This document shows positions 5,777-13,436 of a DNA stretch of 15,336 bases, piece by piece; positions within the stretch are counted from its first letter, which is position 1; every line of letters begins with the position of its first letter. This DNA is from Bacteroidota bacterium. GTDB lineage: Bacteria; Bacteroidota; Kryptoniia; Kryptoniales; JAKASW01. The notes under the pieces were generated by a model that saw nothing but the letters and a program-made list of their open reading frames with translations, ran no database searches and had not been told where the DNA came from. A program made the position numbers and the translations under genes. The DNA is taken from contig JAJYOS010000020.1 in assembly GCA_021796055.1 (NCBI GenBank), positions 2,365 through 17,700 on the forward strand, in the 5' to 3' direction.

Positions 5777-6736
5777 TTGAGGAATACAAAAAAACCGATG
5801 CAGAGACTATACTATTACTCAAGAACCGACCTAAGCTACAAGGCCATCGGGGGAGGTAAGATATCAGCTTTGATTGCTTCCTTGGTGGTTGTCTCATCGT
5901 TTCTAACGATGTTGTCGGGATACCTGGGATTGGATTTATTAGGACTTAGGAATTTGAGAGCTGATAGCATGGCCAGAGAGAATTCGGTTTTGAGAGCACA
6001 ACTGGCCTCGCTGAACCGTCGTCTGGAGTCTTTTAATGTGACGATGAAGGGCTTGGCTGAAAGTGATGGACAATTAAGAACGGCAGTCAATCTGCCTGTA
6101 CTTTCCGCCGATGCGCGTAAAGCTTCTATCGGCGGTGTCGCTGAAAATACAGATTTCGGAATATCGGCTGAGTCAAATAAGGTGTTGTCCAAGGCCTCAA
6201 AGGCGTTGGACGCACTGGGCAGGGAAGCAACTCTGCAGGTGCAAAGTTACGCCGATATTCTCCATAAGTATAAGGATAACCAGCAGCTGTTTGCGCATAT
6301 CCCCGCGATCGACCCGATAAAAGGTGGAGTGATCTCCGATGGTTTCGGTGTCAGGTATCACCCGATACTTCATATGAAGCTTATGCATGAAGGGATCGAC
6401 CTCATAGCCGATGTCGGAACTCCTGTCCATGCGACTGGTAACGGTGTTGTAAGTTATGTCGGCCAGCGTGGCGGGTACGGAAACGTGGTAGAGATTGATA
6501 ACGGATTCGGTTACTCGACCTTGTTCGGGCATCTCGAAAAGGCGCTTGTCAAAGAAGGACAGAACGTGAAGCGCGGTCAGGTCATTGCTCTGAGCGGAAA
6601 CTCGGGACTGTCGACTGGTCCGCATCTCCATTATGAAGTGATAAAGAACGGTGTCCGCGTGAACCCTTCGGCTTATTTCTTCAATGGGCGTGAGTACAAC
6701 GGTGCTGGATTCTACAGCGAACTTGCAGAGAAATGA
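5777..6736 (+). CDS. Membrane-anchored M23 (LytM-like) metallopeptidase
   Basis: A 319-residue envelope protein. A basic cytoplasmic N-terminus (residues 1-29, with the YYYSRTDLSY stretch common in such proteins) precedes one membrane helix at about 30-50. A probable coiled-coil stalk covers about 60-105. The M23 domain spans about 180-300. Zinc and catalytic residues are visible: His204 and Asp208 in MHEGID, His252 in LFGHLEK, and His283/His285 in GPHLHYE. These match the HxxxD and HxH signatures of active LytM peptidases, so it probably cuts peptide cross-links of peptidoglycan in the periplasm. The start is uncertain. TTG at 5777 has GAGG 9 bases upstream (5764-5767); an in-frame ATG at 5798 has GAGGA at 5779-5783 but with a long 14-base gap. 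Homologues of this type often have a long cytoplasmic N-terminus, favouring TTG. Confidence 0.92.
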   Translation: MRNTKKPMQRLYYYSRTDLSYKAIGGGKISALIASLVVVSSFLTMLSGYLGLDLLGLRNLRADSMARENSVLRAQLASLNRRLESFNVTMKGLAESDGQLRTAVNLPVLSADARKASIGGVAENTDFGISAESNKVLSKASKALDALGREATLQVQSYADILHKYKDNQQLFAHIPAIDPIKGGVISDGFGVRYHPILHMKLMHEGIDLIADVGTPVHATGNGVVSYVGQRGGYGNVVEIDNGFGYSTLFGHLEKALVKEGQNVKRGQVIALSGNSGLSTGPHLHYEVIKNGVRVNPSAYFFNGREYNGAGFYSELAEK

Positions 6737-6764
6737 AATCGTTGTTTTAAAGTTGAAGATGCAA

Positions 6765-6777
6765 GGCGCTATGCGCC
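6765..6777 (+). repeat. Short perfect inverted repeat upstream of the DUF2795 gene
   Basis: GGCGC and GCGCC flank TAT, a 5-bp hairpin placed 10 bases before the ribosome binding site. There is no T-run, so it is not a typical terminator. It could protect the 5' end of the mRNA or be an operator. Confidence 0.35.
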
Positions 6778-6787
6778 GTGGAAAGAA

Positions 6788-6793
6788 AGGAGG
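6788..6793 (+). promoter_or_regulatory. Strong ribosome binding site fixing the DUF2795 start
   Basis: AGGAGG lies 8 bases before the ATG at 6802. An in-frame GTG at 6778 lies upstream of this site and would place it inside the coding region, so the ATG is preferred. Confidence 0.75.
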
Positions 6794-6801
6794 TATATGA
6801 T

Positions 6802-7026
6802 ATGATATGGACGCCAGAGCTCGCTACGTACCTCGAAGACGCTCCTTGGCCTGCAACGAAGGATGAGCTTATCGACTATGCGGTAAGAACCGGAGCGCCA
6901 ATAGAGGTTGTTGAGAATCTTCGTGAGCTCGAAGACACGGATGAACCTTATGAGAGTATAGAGGAAATTTGGCCGGACTATCCGAGTGACGAAGATTTCT
7001 TTTACGAAGACGAGGGCGAGTATTAA
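6802..7026 (+). CDS. Small acidic DUF2795-domain protein
   Basis: A 74-residue cytoplasmic protein. The DUF2795 pattern is clear: YLEDAPWPATKDELIDYA followed by a Gly-Ala and a helical VVENLRELEDT with a final ESIEEIW. This corresponds to the family's YL-x-G-x-x-(Y/W)P-x-x-K-x-E-L consensus. The function of the family is unknown. The last 25 residues are strongly acidic and aromatic (ending DEDFFYEDEGEY) and probably disordered. The gene is preceded by its own strong ribosome site and followed by an intrinsic terminator. It may therefore be the last gene after the M23 peptidase (65 bases apart) or be expressed alone. Confidence 0.8.
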   Translation: MIWTPELATYLEDAPWPATKDELIDYAVRTGAPIEVVENLRELEDTDEPYESIEEIWPDYPSDEDFFYEDEGEY

Positions 7027-7047
7027 TTAAGCTTATTTTTTCGTCTC

Positions 7048-7084
7048 AACCCGGTTGAATTCTCGAATCCAGCCGGGTTTTTTT
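7048..7084 (+). terminator. Intrinsic terminator after the DUF2795 gene
   Basis: AACCCGG (7048-7054) pairs with CCGGGTT (7073-7079) around an 18-base loop that can pair further internally. The T-run covers 7078-7084. It separates the DUF2795 gene from the Omp85-family gene that begins at 7105. Confidence 0.85.
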
Positions 7085-7104
7085 GTATCTTTATTTAATA
7101 CCAG

Positions 7105-9105
7105 ATGAAGCTACTCCGTTTTTTGCTCCTCGGTCTTCTCGTCGTCTCGACGGCGTATGCGCAAGATAACTTCATAGTTAATTCCATAAGATTCGAGGGA
7201 AACAAGTCTTTCTCGAGTGATAACCTGCGAAAGATCATGCTTACCAGACAGTCGCCCGCGGCGATCTGGAGATTCTTGTATCGATTTGGACATCTCGTAG
7301 GGGACTCCGCGCAGTACTACGACCCTTTCATCCTGAAAGCCGACCTTCAGCGCATCAGGTATTTCTATCGCGACAACGGTTTCGTCTTCGTTAATGTCGA
7401 TAGCACGTTAGACTTCAATCCGAAGAAACAAAGCGTCAACATAACTATCAATATCAAGGAAGGTCCACCCGCTTACATTACGTCAATTAGATACCATGGC
7501 ATATCCGACACGACTGAGCAGTTTGTAGCGCTCCTTCATAAGAAACCTTACATAGAAGTCGGGGAAAGGTATTCGGCGAAGGGAGTCGACGACGAAGTAC
7601 AGCGCGTGCTGATGCTCCTCCAAGACAACGGCTACGCCTATGCTAAAAAGGACAGTTCGGTTGTGACTTTCAGCGCTCCAGCCGATACTGTGCCGACCCG
7701 AATAGACCTTTATTTCTACTCCGGCAAACAATACAAATGGGGACACGTCGCGGTTGTTCCGATGGACAGCGGAAAGGTAAAATTTGACAAGAAGATTGTT
7801 CTAAGGGAGATGTTGTTTGAGCCGGGGCAATTATACAGCGCTTCCAGGAAAGCCGAGAGCGAACAGAGGCTCTATTCGCTCAACATGTTTGAGTATGCCA
7901 GGATAAACACCCCCGCGAGTCCGCCTCAGACAGACTCGATATCGGGGCACATCAACCTCAGACCGAGACCGACGCATGAAATTACGCCTGAACTCCTCGT
8001 CGATGACGAAAATAACGCTTTCAACTTCGGCGGTGGTCTCGGTTACTTGCATCGGAACTTTCTAGGCGATGCCCGCCTTCTCAGCATCAACACAAGTCTC
8101 CTACTGCAGTCCTTCCAGCTTGTGACATTCAGCCCGAAGGCTCTTAGTGATACAGTGACGGTCGGGAGGATCAACGCGACTGCCCAGCTAACGCAGCCGT
8201 ATTTCCTTTCAAACGCGACAAGCCTTTCCTGGGGTATCTCGTTTCTCGTGGATAAGGAGAAGCCTTATCTTCAACTCGTCCTGAGAAACAGGGTTCGGGT
8301 CAGCGACAGAGTCGCTCAGTTTACAACTGCCTATCTCGATTGGGATATTGAACGGGCGAAGGTTGATTCTCTACAGGCGATAAATATACCCGCCGGACTC
8401 GAGACGCCGCAGTTCAACTCGATACTTTCATTCACGATACAGCGGGATAAGACAAACGATCCTTTCTCTCCCACAAAGGGTTTTTTCAACATGCTCACCC
8501 TCGAAGAGGGTGGCGTGCTGCCGAATCTCATACATTCAATATTCAGAAACTCTGATTTCCCTTACGCGCAGTATTGGAAAGTCGTTACCATGGGAAAGTG
8601 GTTCTTCTCGTTGGAAAGTGGTGGGACCAATGTCTTTGCGATGAAAGCAAAGGTCGGCTATGCGCAGGAGTACGGTACATTTCAACAGGATTCGACCGGC
8701 CCGATACCGCTTAACTATAGGTTCTTTGCGGGAGGTTCGGGAAGCATCAGGGGTTGGCGTACACGAGAGCTTGGAGAAGGGCTGATCCCACAATTTGGCG
8801 GCAACATGCTTGTCGAGTCAAACTTTGAAGACAGGTTCCACCTCATTGGAGATTTCGGAGGCGTTTACTTCGTCGATGCTGGAAATCTATGGAACTCATA
8901 CAAACAGATCACTCTTCCGACCATCGCTGTAGCGACCGGATTCGGTTTGCGATATGGCACGTTCTTCGGCCCGCTCAGGGTTGATTTCGGTTTCAGGCTT
9001 TACGATCCGGGAGCTCCACCGGGCCATCGCTTCATGTGGCAAAAGTCGGGATCCGAACTCTTGCGCGAGATGGTGGTACACTTCGGAATATTGCAGGCAT
9101 TCTGA
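7105..9105 (+). CDS. Omp85-family outer-membrane protein (BamA/TamA-like)
   Basis: A 666-residue outer-membrane protein. The signal peptide MKLLRFLLLGLLVVSTAYAQ ends in a plausible cleavage site (AYA-Q). Three POTRA-like periplasmic domains follow: about 23-118 (starting with the SIRFEGNKSFS strand), 123-206 (SIRYHGISD) and 207-287 (LFEPGQLYSASRKAESEQRLY). The C-terminal barrel (about 290-666) holds the typical RDKTNDPFSPTKGF, the conserved loop GGSGSIRGWRTRELG with Arg549-Gly550-Trp551 in place of the usual RGF/Y, the FGPLRVDFGFRL strand, and a terminal Phe as beta-signal. The family inserts or exports proteins across the outer membrane. Three POTRAs resemble TamA more than the five of BamA, but the exact role is unknown. 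No Shine-Dalgarno is evident before the ATG. The last base of its stop codon is the first base of holB. Confidence 0.92.
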   Translation: MKLLRFLLLGLLVVSTAYAQDNFIVNSIRFEGNKSFSSDNLRKIMLTRQSPAAIWRFLYRFGHLVGDSAQYYDPFILKADLQRIRYFYRDNGFVFVNVDSTLDFNPKKQSVNITINIKEGPPAYITSIRYHGISDTTEQFVALLHKKPYIEVGERYSAKGVDDEVQRVLMLLQDNGYAYAKKDSSVVTFSAPADTVPTRIDLYFYSGKQYKWGHVAVVPMDSGKVKFDKKIVLREMLFEPGQLYSASRKAESEQRLYSLNMFEYARINTPASPPQTDSISGHINLRPRPTHEITPELLVDDENNAFNFGGGLGYLHRNFLGDARLLSINTSLLLQSFQLVTFSPKALSDTVTVGRINATAQLTQPYFLSNATSLSWGISFLVDKEKPYLQLVLRNRVRVSDRVAQFTTAYLDWDIERAKVDSLQAINIPAGLETPQFNSILSFTIQRDKTNDPFSPTKGFFNMLTLEEGGVLPNLIHSIFRNSDFPYAQYWKVVTMGKWFFSLESGGTNVFAMKAKVGYAQEYGTFQQDSTGPIPLNYRFFAGGSGSIRGWRTRELGEGLIPQFGGNMLVESNFEDRFHLIGDFGGVYFVDAGNLWNSYKQITLPTIAVATGFGLRYGTFFGPLRVDFGFRLYDPGAPPGHRFMWQKSGSELLREMVVHFGILQAF

Positions 9106-10244
9106 TGAGTTGGGATAGAGTAATAGGTCAGAACAGGGTTAAGAACCTCCTGAGGCAGATACTTGCCTCGGGCAGATTGCCGGGCGCTTTTCTATTCGAG
9201 GGACCGGATGGCGTTGGTAAAGACGCGATGGCAATCGAGCTGGCAAAGACGCTCAACTGTGAGAGGGGCGGGGGCGAACCGTGCGAAGATTGCGCATCTT
9301 GCAGGCAGGCCAACGTCCTGCAGCATCCCAACATTCATCTTGTATTCCCGCTTCCGAGGGGGGAGAGCGAAACGAAGGATGACGGTCCGTTGGACAGACT
9401 TGACGAAAAGAGCATGAAGAATGTCAGAGAAGAAATCGCGCTGAAGTCGCAGGACCCTTACCACAGGATTTCCGTCCCTCGAGCACAAGTGATCAAAATA
9501 AGCAGCATTAGGGAAGTCATCAGGGAAGACTCGTTATCGTTATACCAGCATGGGAAACGTGTCGTAATCGTTATGCAGGCCGACGAGGTTGGAAATGAGT
9601 CGGCAAACGCGCTGCTCAAAGTCTTGGAGGAGCCTAATCAGGGAACGGTGTTTATTCTTACGACGAGCAAGCGGAGCGCCCTCCTCCCAACAATCGTATC
9701 GCGATGTCAATCGATCAGGTTTGATCTTCTGTCTGAGGAGGAGATCGCGAACGCGCTGATCAGCCGGCATTCGCTGGCGGCTCCAGATGCCAAACTGAAG
9801 GCGAGACTGGCTGCCGGTTCATTCAGCAGGGCTGTCGAGCTGCTGGAGACCGACACCATGGAGATACGAGATGACGCGCTGAACATGCTTAGGGATGTGG
9901 CGGTAAGGAATTATGCCCAGATATCGATACGTGCCAAGAGAGCTCTGGAGTCGAAAGATTTGCCGAGACTGGAAACCCTTCTGAAGATGCTCCAGATTTG
10001 GTTGCGAGATGCCGCAGTCGTCCATTTTGGCACAAAAGAGCAGGTTATCAATCAGGATAAGGTAGACACGCTTGAAAAGATGGCATCAAGTTTCGATGCC
10101 GGCCATCTTGTCGAAGCGGCGAATAGCGTCGACGAGTCAATAAGGCAGCTCTATGGAAATGTGAATTTAGGACTCCTTTTCGTAAATTTACTTCTGAACT
10201 TGAGCGGGTTGCTGAACAAGAAAAAAGAGGCTCGGGATGTCTGA
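9105..10244 (+). CDS. holB: DNA polymerase III clamp-loader subunit delta'
   Basis: A 379-residue AAA+ protein of the clamp loader that places the beta clamp on DNA at the replication fork. A P-loop-like GPDGVGKD is at 33-40: the Lys is kept but the usual Ser/Thr is Asp, as expected for a delta' subunit that need not hydrolyse ATP. A zinc module uses Cys52, Cys60, Cys63 and Cys66. The SRC motif (Ser199-Arg200-Cys201), which supplies the arginine finger to the neighbouring subunit, sits in PTIVSRCQSIRF. NALLKVLEEP at 168-177 is another family hallmark. The ATG at 9105 overlaps the Omp85 stop (TGATG); a longer in-frame form starting at 9036 would lie within the Omp85 gene. The family begins at MSWDRVIGQ, so the short form is right. 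The 3' end overlaps ricT by 8 bases. Confidence 0.94.
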   Translation: MSWDRVIGQNRVKNLLRQILASGRLPGAFLFEGPDGVGKDAMAIELAKTLNCERGGGEPCEDCASCRQANVLQHPNIHLVFPLPRGESETKDDGPLDRLDEKSMKNVREEIALKSQDPYHRISVPRAQVIKISSIREVIREDSLSLYQHGKRVVIVMQADEVGNESANALLKVLEEPNQGTVFILTTSKRSALLPTIVSRCQSIRFDLLSEEEIANALISRHSLAAPDAKLKARLAAGSFSRAVELLETDTMEIRDDALNMLRDVAVRNYAQISIRAKRALESKDLPRLETLLKMLQIWLRDAAVVHFGTKEQVINQDKVDTLEKMASSFDAGHLVEAANSVDESIRQLYGNVNLGLLFVNLLLNLSGLLNKKKEARDV

Positions 10245-11274
10245 TGATTTCGGAGATTTTGAGGGGCTTGCAGGGCTTGAAGATAGAGACTTTGAACTTG
10301 CTGTCGAAGAAATAGAGTCGTCAGCCCTTTCTGATTATACAGGTCCTTGTGGCAGTTGCGCGAACTGCGCGACTGGATCGCGAGCAGTAGGAGCGGAGCT
10401 TGAGAACTCGGAAGCTGCGCTTGACATCGGAGAAGTGAGATTCAAAGCCAATAGAGGCGGTTACTACGTAAACCAAACGGGTGTGGCGCTCCGTACGGGG
10501 GCATCCGTGGTCGTGGAAGCCGAGAGAGGCGTCGATTTCGGAAAACTTGTTGCCACCGGCGAGCTCGCCAGGGAAAAACGGCGATCTAGAGGAATGGTCG
10601 GTCAGCCGATGCGGAAGGTTATCAGGAGCGCTACTGAGAAAGACCTCGAGCAGGCTGAGGAGAATAGGAAGACAGAGGAGTCGGCGGCTTCGGTTTTTGT
10701 TGAGAAGTGCTCCAAACATAATCTCGCCATGAAGCTTGCTGGAGTTGAATATCAGTTCGACAGGGCAAGACTTACTTTCTTTTTCACTGCTGACAGCAGA
10801 GTTGACTTCAGAGCGCTTGTGCGCGACCTGGCCAGCGTGTACAGGACGAGAATCGAACTGCGTCAGATCGGTGCCAGGGACGAGGCAAAGAAGGTAGGCG
10901 GTCTCGGGATCTGCGGGCGCGAGGTATGCTGCACAACATGGATGTCACAGATAAAGAGGGTCAACCTTGATCACGCTCGGGCGCAGAGTCTCTCGCTCAA
11001 CCCTTCTCGGCTCGCCGGCGCGTGTGGGAGACTAAAGTGCTGCATCCTTTTCGAGATGCAAAACTATCTCGATACCGCGAAACATTTCCCGGCGCTGAAT
11101 TCGAAAGTCGTCACCGCAAAGGGCGAAGGTCTGATAGAGAAAATTGATATTTTTAATGAGCGCATATATCTCAGGTACCAGAATTCCAGTACTGTGGAAC
11201 CGATGAGTTTAGCTGAGATAAAGAAGTACCAGAATTTGCCCGGAAACGAGCGGGCACAAAACTACAAACGGTGA
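10237..11274 (+). CDS. ricT: PSP1-domain protein, RicT/YaaT homologue
   Basis: A 345-residue PSP1-family protein. The conserved core is at about 65-315. It carries the Cys motifs CGREVCC (Cys226, Cys231, Cys232) and CGRLKCC (Cys263, Cys268, Cys269), and Cys158. In Bacillus subtilis, RicT forms an iron-sulfur-bearing complex with RicA and RicF that influences RNase Y-dependent mRNA processing; the same holB-yaaT order is found there. This protein has an N-terminal extension with an extra CxxCxxC (Cys38, Cys41, Cys44 in GPCGSCANC), absent from my recollection of the B. subtilis protein but reminiscent of Bacteroidota homologues. The ATG overlaps holB by 8 bases and has GAGG 6 bases upstream, so expression is coupled to holB. 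Its function outside Firmicutes is inferred. Confidence 0.88.
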   Translation: MSDDFGDFEGLAGLEDRDFELAVEEIESSALSDYTGPCGSCANCATGSRAVGAELENSEAALDIGEVRFKANRGGYYVNQTGVALRTGASVVVEAERGVDFGKLVATGELAREKRRSRGMVGQPMRKVIRSATEKDLEQAEENRKTEESAASVFVEKCSKHNLAMKLAGVEYQFDRARLTFFFTADSRVDFRALVRDLASVYRTRIELRQIGARDEAKKVGGLGICGREVCCTTWMSQIKRVNLDHARAQSLSLNPSRLAGACGRLKCCILFEMQNYLDTAKHFPALNSKVVTAKGEGLIEKIDIFNERIYLRYQNSSTVEPMSLAEIKKYQNLPGNERAQNYKR

Positions 11275-11278
11275 ACTA

Positions 11279-13366
11279 TTGTCAAAAGCATCTCCCGAAC
11301 ACTCTAAGTTTTCCCGCACTCTTGTCACGGCGGCCCTTCCTTACGCTAACGGGCCGCTTCACCTCGGCCACCTTGCCGGCGCTTACTTGCCGGCCGATAT
11401 TTATGTCCGATACCTTCGCCTGAAGGGCGAAGACGTCGTTTTTATCTGTGGCTCTGACGAGCACGGCGTCGCCGTGACGATATCCGCCGAAAAGGAACAT
11501 GTCTCCCCTCAGCAGATAGTCGACCGGTACCACGCGATCAATAAGGCGAGCTTCGAAAAATTCGGGATGAGCTTCGACAACTATTCCCGCACTACTCTTC
11601 CCGTACATCACCAGACAGGCCAGGAATTTTTTCTCGAACTTTACAGGCAGGACATACTCGTCGAGAAGAGTGAGAAGCAGCTATACTGCGAAAAAGACAG
11701 GATGTTTCTGGCGGACAGGTACGTCGAAGGGACCTGCCCGGTATGCGGAAATTCGGACGCGCGCGGCGATCAATGCGAGAACTGCGGAACGTGGCTCGAA
11801 CAGACGCAGCTGATCAACCCGAAGTGCAAGATCTGCGGCACGACTCCGGTAGTTCGTGAGACGAAGCACTGGTACCTTCCTCTGGGAAGATTCCAGAAGG
11901 AGCTTGAAGATTATGTCAACTCAAAGAAGTGGAAAGAAAACGTCAGAGGGTATGTCGACAGCTGGCTGAAAGAAGGTCTCGATGACCGTGCCATAACGCG
12001 CGACCTCCACTGGGGAATACCTGTCCCGTTGCAGGGATATGAGAACAAGGTCATCTATGTATGGTTCGAGGCCGTCCTCGGATATATCTCGTCCACTAAA
12101 GAGCTTTCCCAGAAGCGCGGTGATCCAAGCCTTTGGAAGAAATACTGGCAGGATGAAGCGACGCGTTACATCGCTTTCATCGGCAAGGATAATATTGTCT
12201 TTCATACACTCATATTCCCGGCGATCTTGATGGCATGGAACAAGGGGGGGAAATCACGTTACATCCTTCCGGACGCTGTTCCCGCCAACGAATTCCTGAA
12301 CTTTGAAGGAAAGAAATTTTCAAAGAGTCGCGGATGGGGAATCGATCTCCAGGACTTCATCGATATTTTCCCGCCCGACACGCTTCGATATGCATTGGCG
12401 TTGAACCTGCCGGAGTCGCGCGACTCTGATTTTTACTGGAAAGATTTTCAGGCTCGCGTCAACAACGAGCTTGCCGACACGCTCGGCAATTTCGTTAACC
12501 GGACGCTCCAGTTCATCCAGCGATATTACGAGGGGAAGGTTCCGCCTCGCGGAGAACTGAACGCCCTGGACAAGTGGGCCGTCAGTCAAATGGAGGAAAC
12601 CCCTGGAAGGGTGGCCGGCCAGTTTGAAAACTTCAAATTCCGGGACGGAGTTGTCGACGCAATGTCGCTCGCGCGGGCCGCGAACAAGTACTTCAACGAC
12701 TCGGAGCCATGGAAGACCCGCAAGGACAATCCGGAGCAATGCGCCACGACGGTAAATATTTGCGCGCAATTGACAAGGTCACTGGCAGTTATCCTTTCTC
12801 CCGTCATTCCTTTCGCGGCCGAAGAAATATGGAAAATGCTCCGGCTCGAAGGAACTGCCGCGCAGTCCGGATGGAATACCGCCGCCGAAATGAAAGTGGA
12901 ATCAGGAACAGAGATCGGCCATCTGAATATACTTTTTACAAAAATCGAGGATTCGACAATCGAAGAGCAAATAAAGAAAACAGCAAGCGGCGAATCCGCC
13001 GAACAGCCCGCAGCTACTCAGGCAACCGCGCCCATCAAGGCGCAGATTTCCATTGACGATTTCAGAAAGGTTGACCTGAGAGTCGCGAAAGTAATCAACT
13101 GCGAGAAGGTTCCCAAATCGGAGAAACTCTTGAGGATCGAAGTGCAGGTAGGTGAAGACAAGAGGCAGATAGTAGCGGGTATATCTAAGCATTACAAGCC
13201 CGAGGACCTAATCGGAAAGAGCGTAATAATAGTCGCAAACCTGGCGCCCGCTAAGTTGATGGGGCTCGAATCGAACGGTATGCTCCTCGCCGCCTCCACG
13301 GACGACGGAAAACTTGCCGTTCTAACTACAGCATCCGATATCGACAGCGGAAGCATAATCAGGTAA
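11279..13366 (+). CDS. metG: Methionyl-tRNA synthetase with fused C-terminal tRNA-binding domain
   Basis: A 695-residue class I synthetase that charges tRNA-Met for initiation and elongation. The HIGH motif is GPLHLGH (HLGH at 28-31) and the KMSKS motif is KFSKS at 346-350. The zinc knuckle uses Cys153, Cys156, Cys166 and Cys169. A second, incomplete knuckle is suggested by Cys137, Cys183 and Cys186, with Asp140 where a fourth Cys would sit. RETKHWYLPL at 193-202 and the anticodon-binding helical domain (about 385-560) follow. A Pro/Ala-rich linker leads to a Trbp111/EMAPII-type tRNA-binding domain (about 589-695, DFRKVDLRVAKV and NLAPAKLMGLESNGM). The start is TTG at 11279, 4 bases after the ricT stop, with GGTGA overlapping that stop as a weak ribosome site; no in-frame ATG precedes the conserved N-terminus. 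Confidence 0.97.
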   Translation: MSKASPEHSKFSRTLVTAALPYANGPLHLGHLAGAYLPADIYVRYLRLKGEDVVFICGSDEHGVAVTISAEKEHVSPQQIVDRYHAINKASFEKFGMSFDNYSRTTLPVHHQTGQEFFLELYRQDILVEKSEKQLYCEKDRMFLADRYVEGTCPVCGNSDARGDQCENCGTWLEQTQLINPKCKICGTTPVVRETKHWYLPLGRFQKELEDYVNSKKWKENVRGYVDSWLKEGLDDRAITRDLHWGIPVPLQGYENKVIYVWFEAVLGYISSTKELSQKRGDPSLWKKYWQDEATRYIAFIGKDNIVFHTLIFPAILMAWNKGGKSRYILPDAVPANEFLNFEGKKFSKSRGWGIDLQDFIDIFPPDTLRYALALNLPESRDSDFYWKDFQARVNNELADTLGNFVNRTLQFIQRYYEGKVPPRGELNALDKWAVSQMEETPGRVAGQFENFKFRDGVVDAMSLARAANKYFNDSEPWKTRKDNPEQCATTVNICAQLTRSLAVILSPVIPFAAEEIWKMLRLEGTAAQSGWNTAAEMKVESGTEIGHLNILFTKIEDSTIEEQIKKTASGESAEQPAATQATAPIKAQISIDDFRKVDLRVAKVINCEKVPKSEKLLRIEVQVGEDKRQIVAGISKHYKPEDLIGKSVIIVANLAPAKLMGLESNGMLLAASTDDGKLAVLTTASDIDSGSIIR

Positions 13367-13377
13367 TTGGGACCGTT

Positions 13378-13395
13378 CACACTCACGTGTGTTTT
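13378..13395 (+). terminator. Weak hairpin-T-run after metG
   Basis: CACAC (13378-13382) pairs with GTGTG (13387-13391) around TCAC, followed by four T (13392-13395). The short stem and T-run suggest at best partial termination between metG and the dehydrogenase gene. Confidence 0.3.
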
Positions 13396-13426
13396 CAACC
13401 GCAAGTCGGCAGAATGATTTACAACC

Positions 13427-13431
13427 GGAGG
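13427..13431 (+). promoter_or_regulatory. Ribosome binding site fixing the dehydrogenase start
   Basis: GGAGG lies 5 bases before the ATG at 13437. An in-frame GTG at 13389 would add 16 residues but overlaps the hairpin after metG and lacks a ribosome site. Confidence 0.75.
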
Positions 13432-13436
13432 TCTGG

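Noticed and set aside
9036..9104. Longer N-terminal form of HolB
   Set aside because: The extra 23 residues lie inside the Omp85 coding region. The family starts at MSWDRVIGQ, and the TGATG overlap gives a natural coupled start.
12320..12769. 149-codon open frame antisense to metG
   Set aside because: It is a shadow of the MetRS coding frame with no domain signature or ribosome site.
13389..13436. GTG start adding 16 residues to the dehydrogenase
   Set aside because: There is no ribosome site before the GTG, and it overlaps a hairpin. GGAGG precedes the ATG at 13437 at a good distance.
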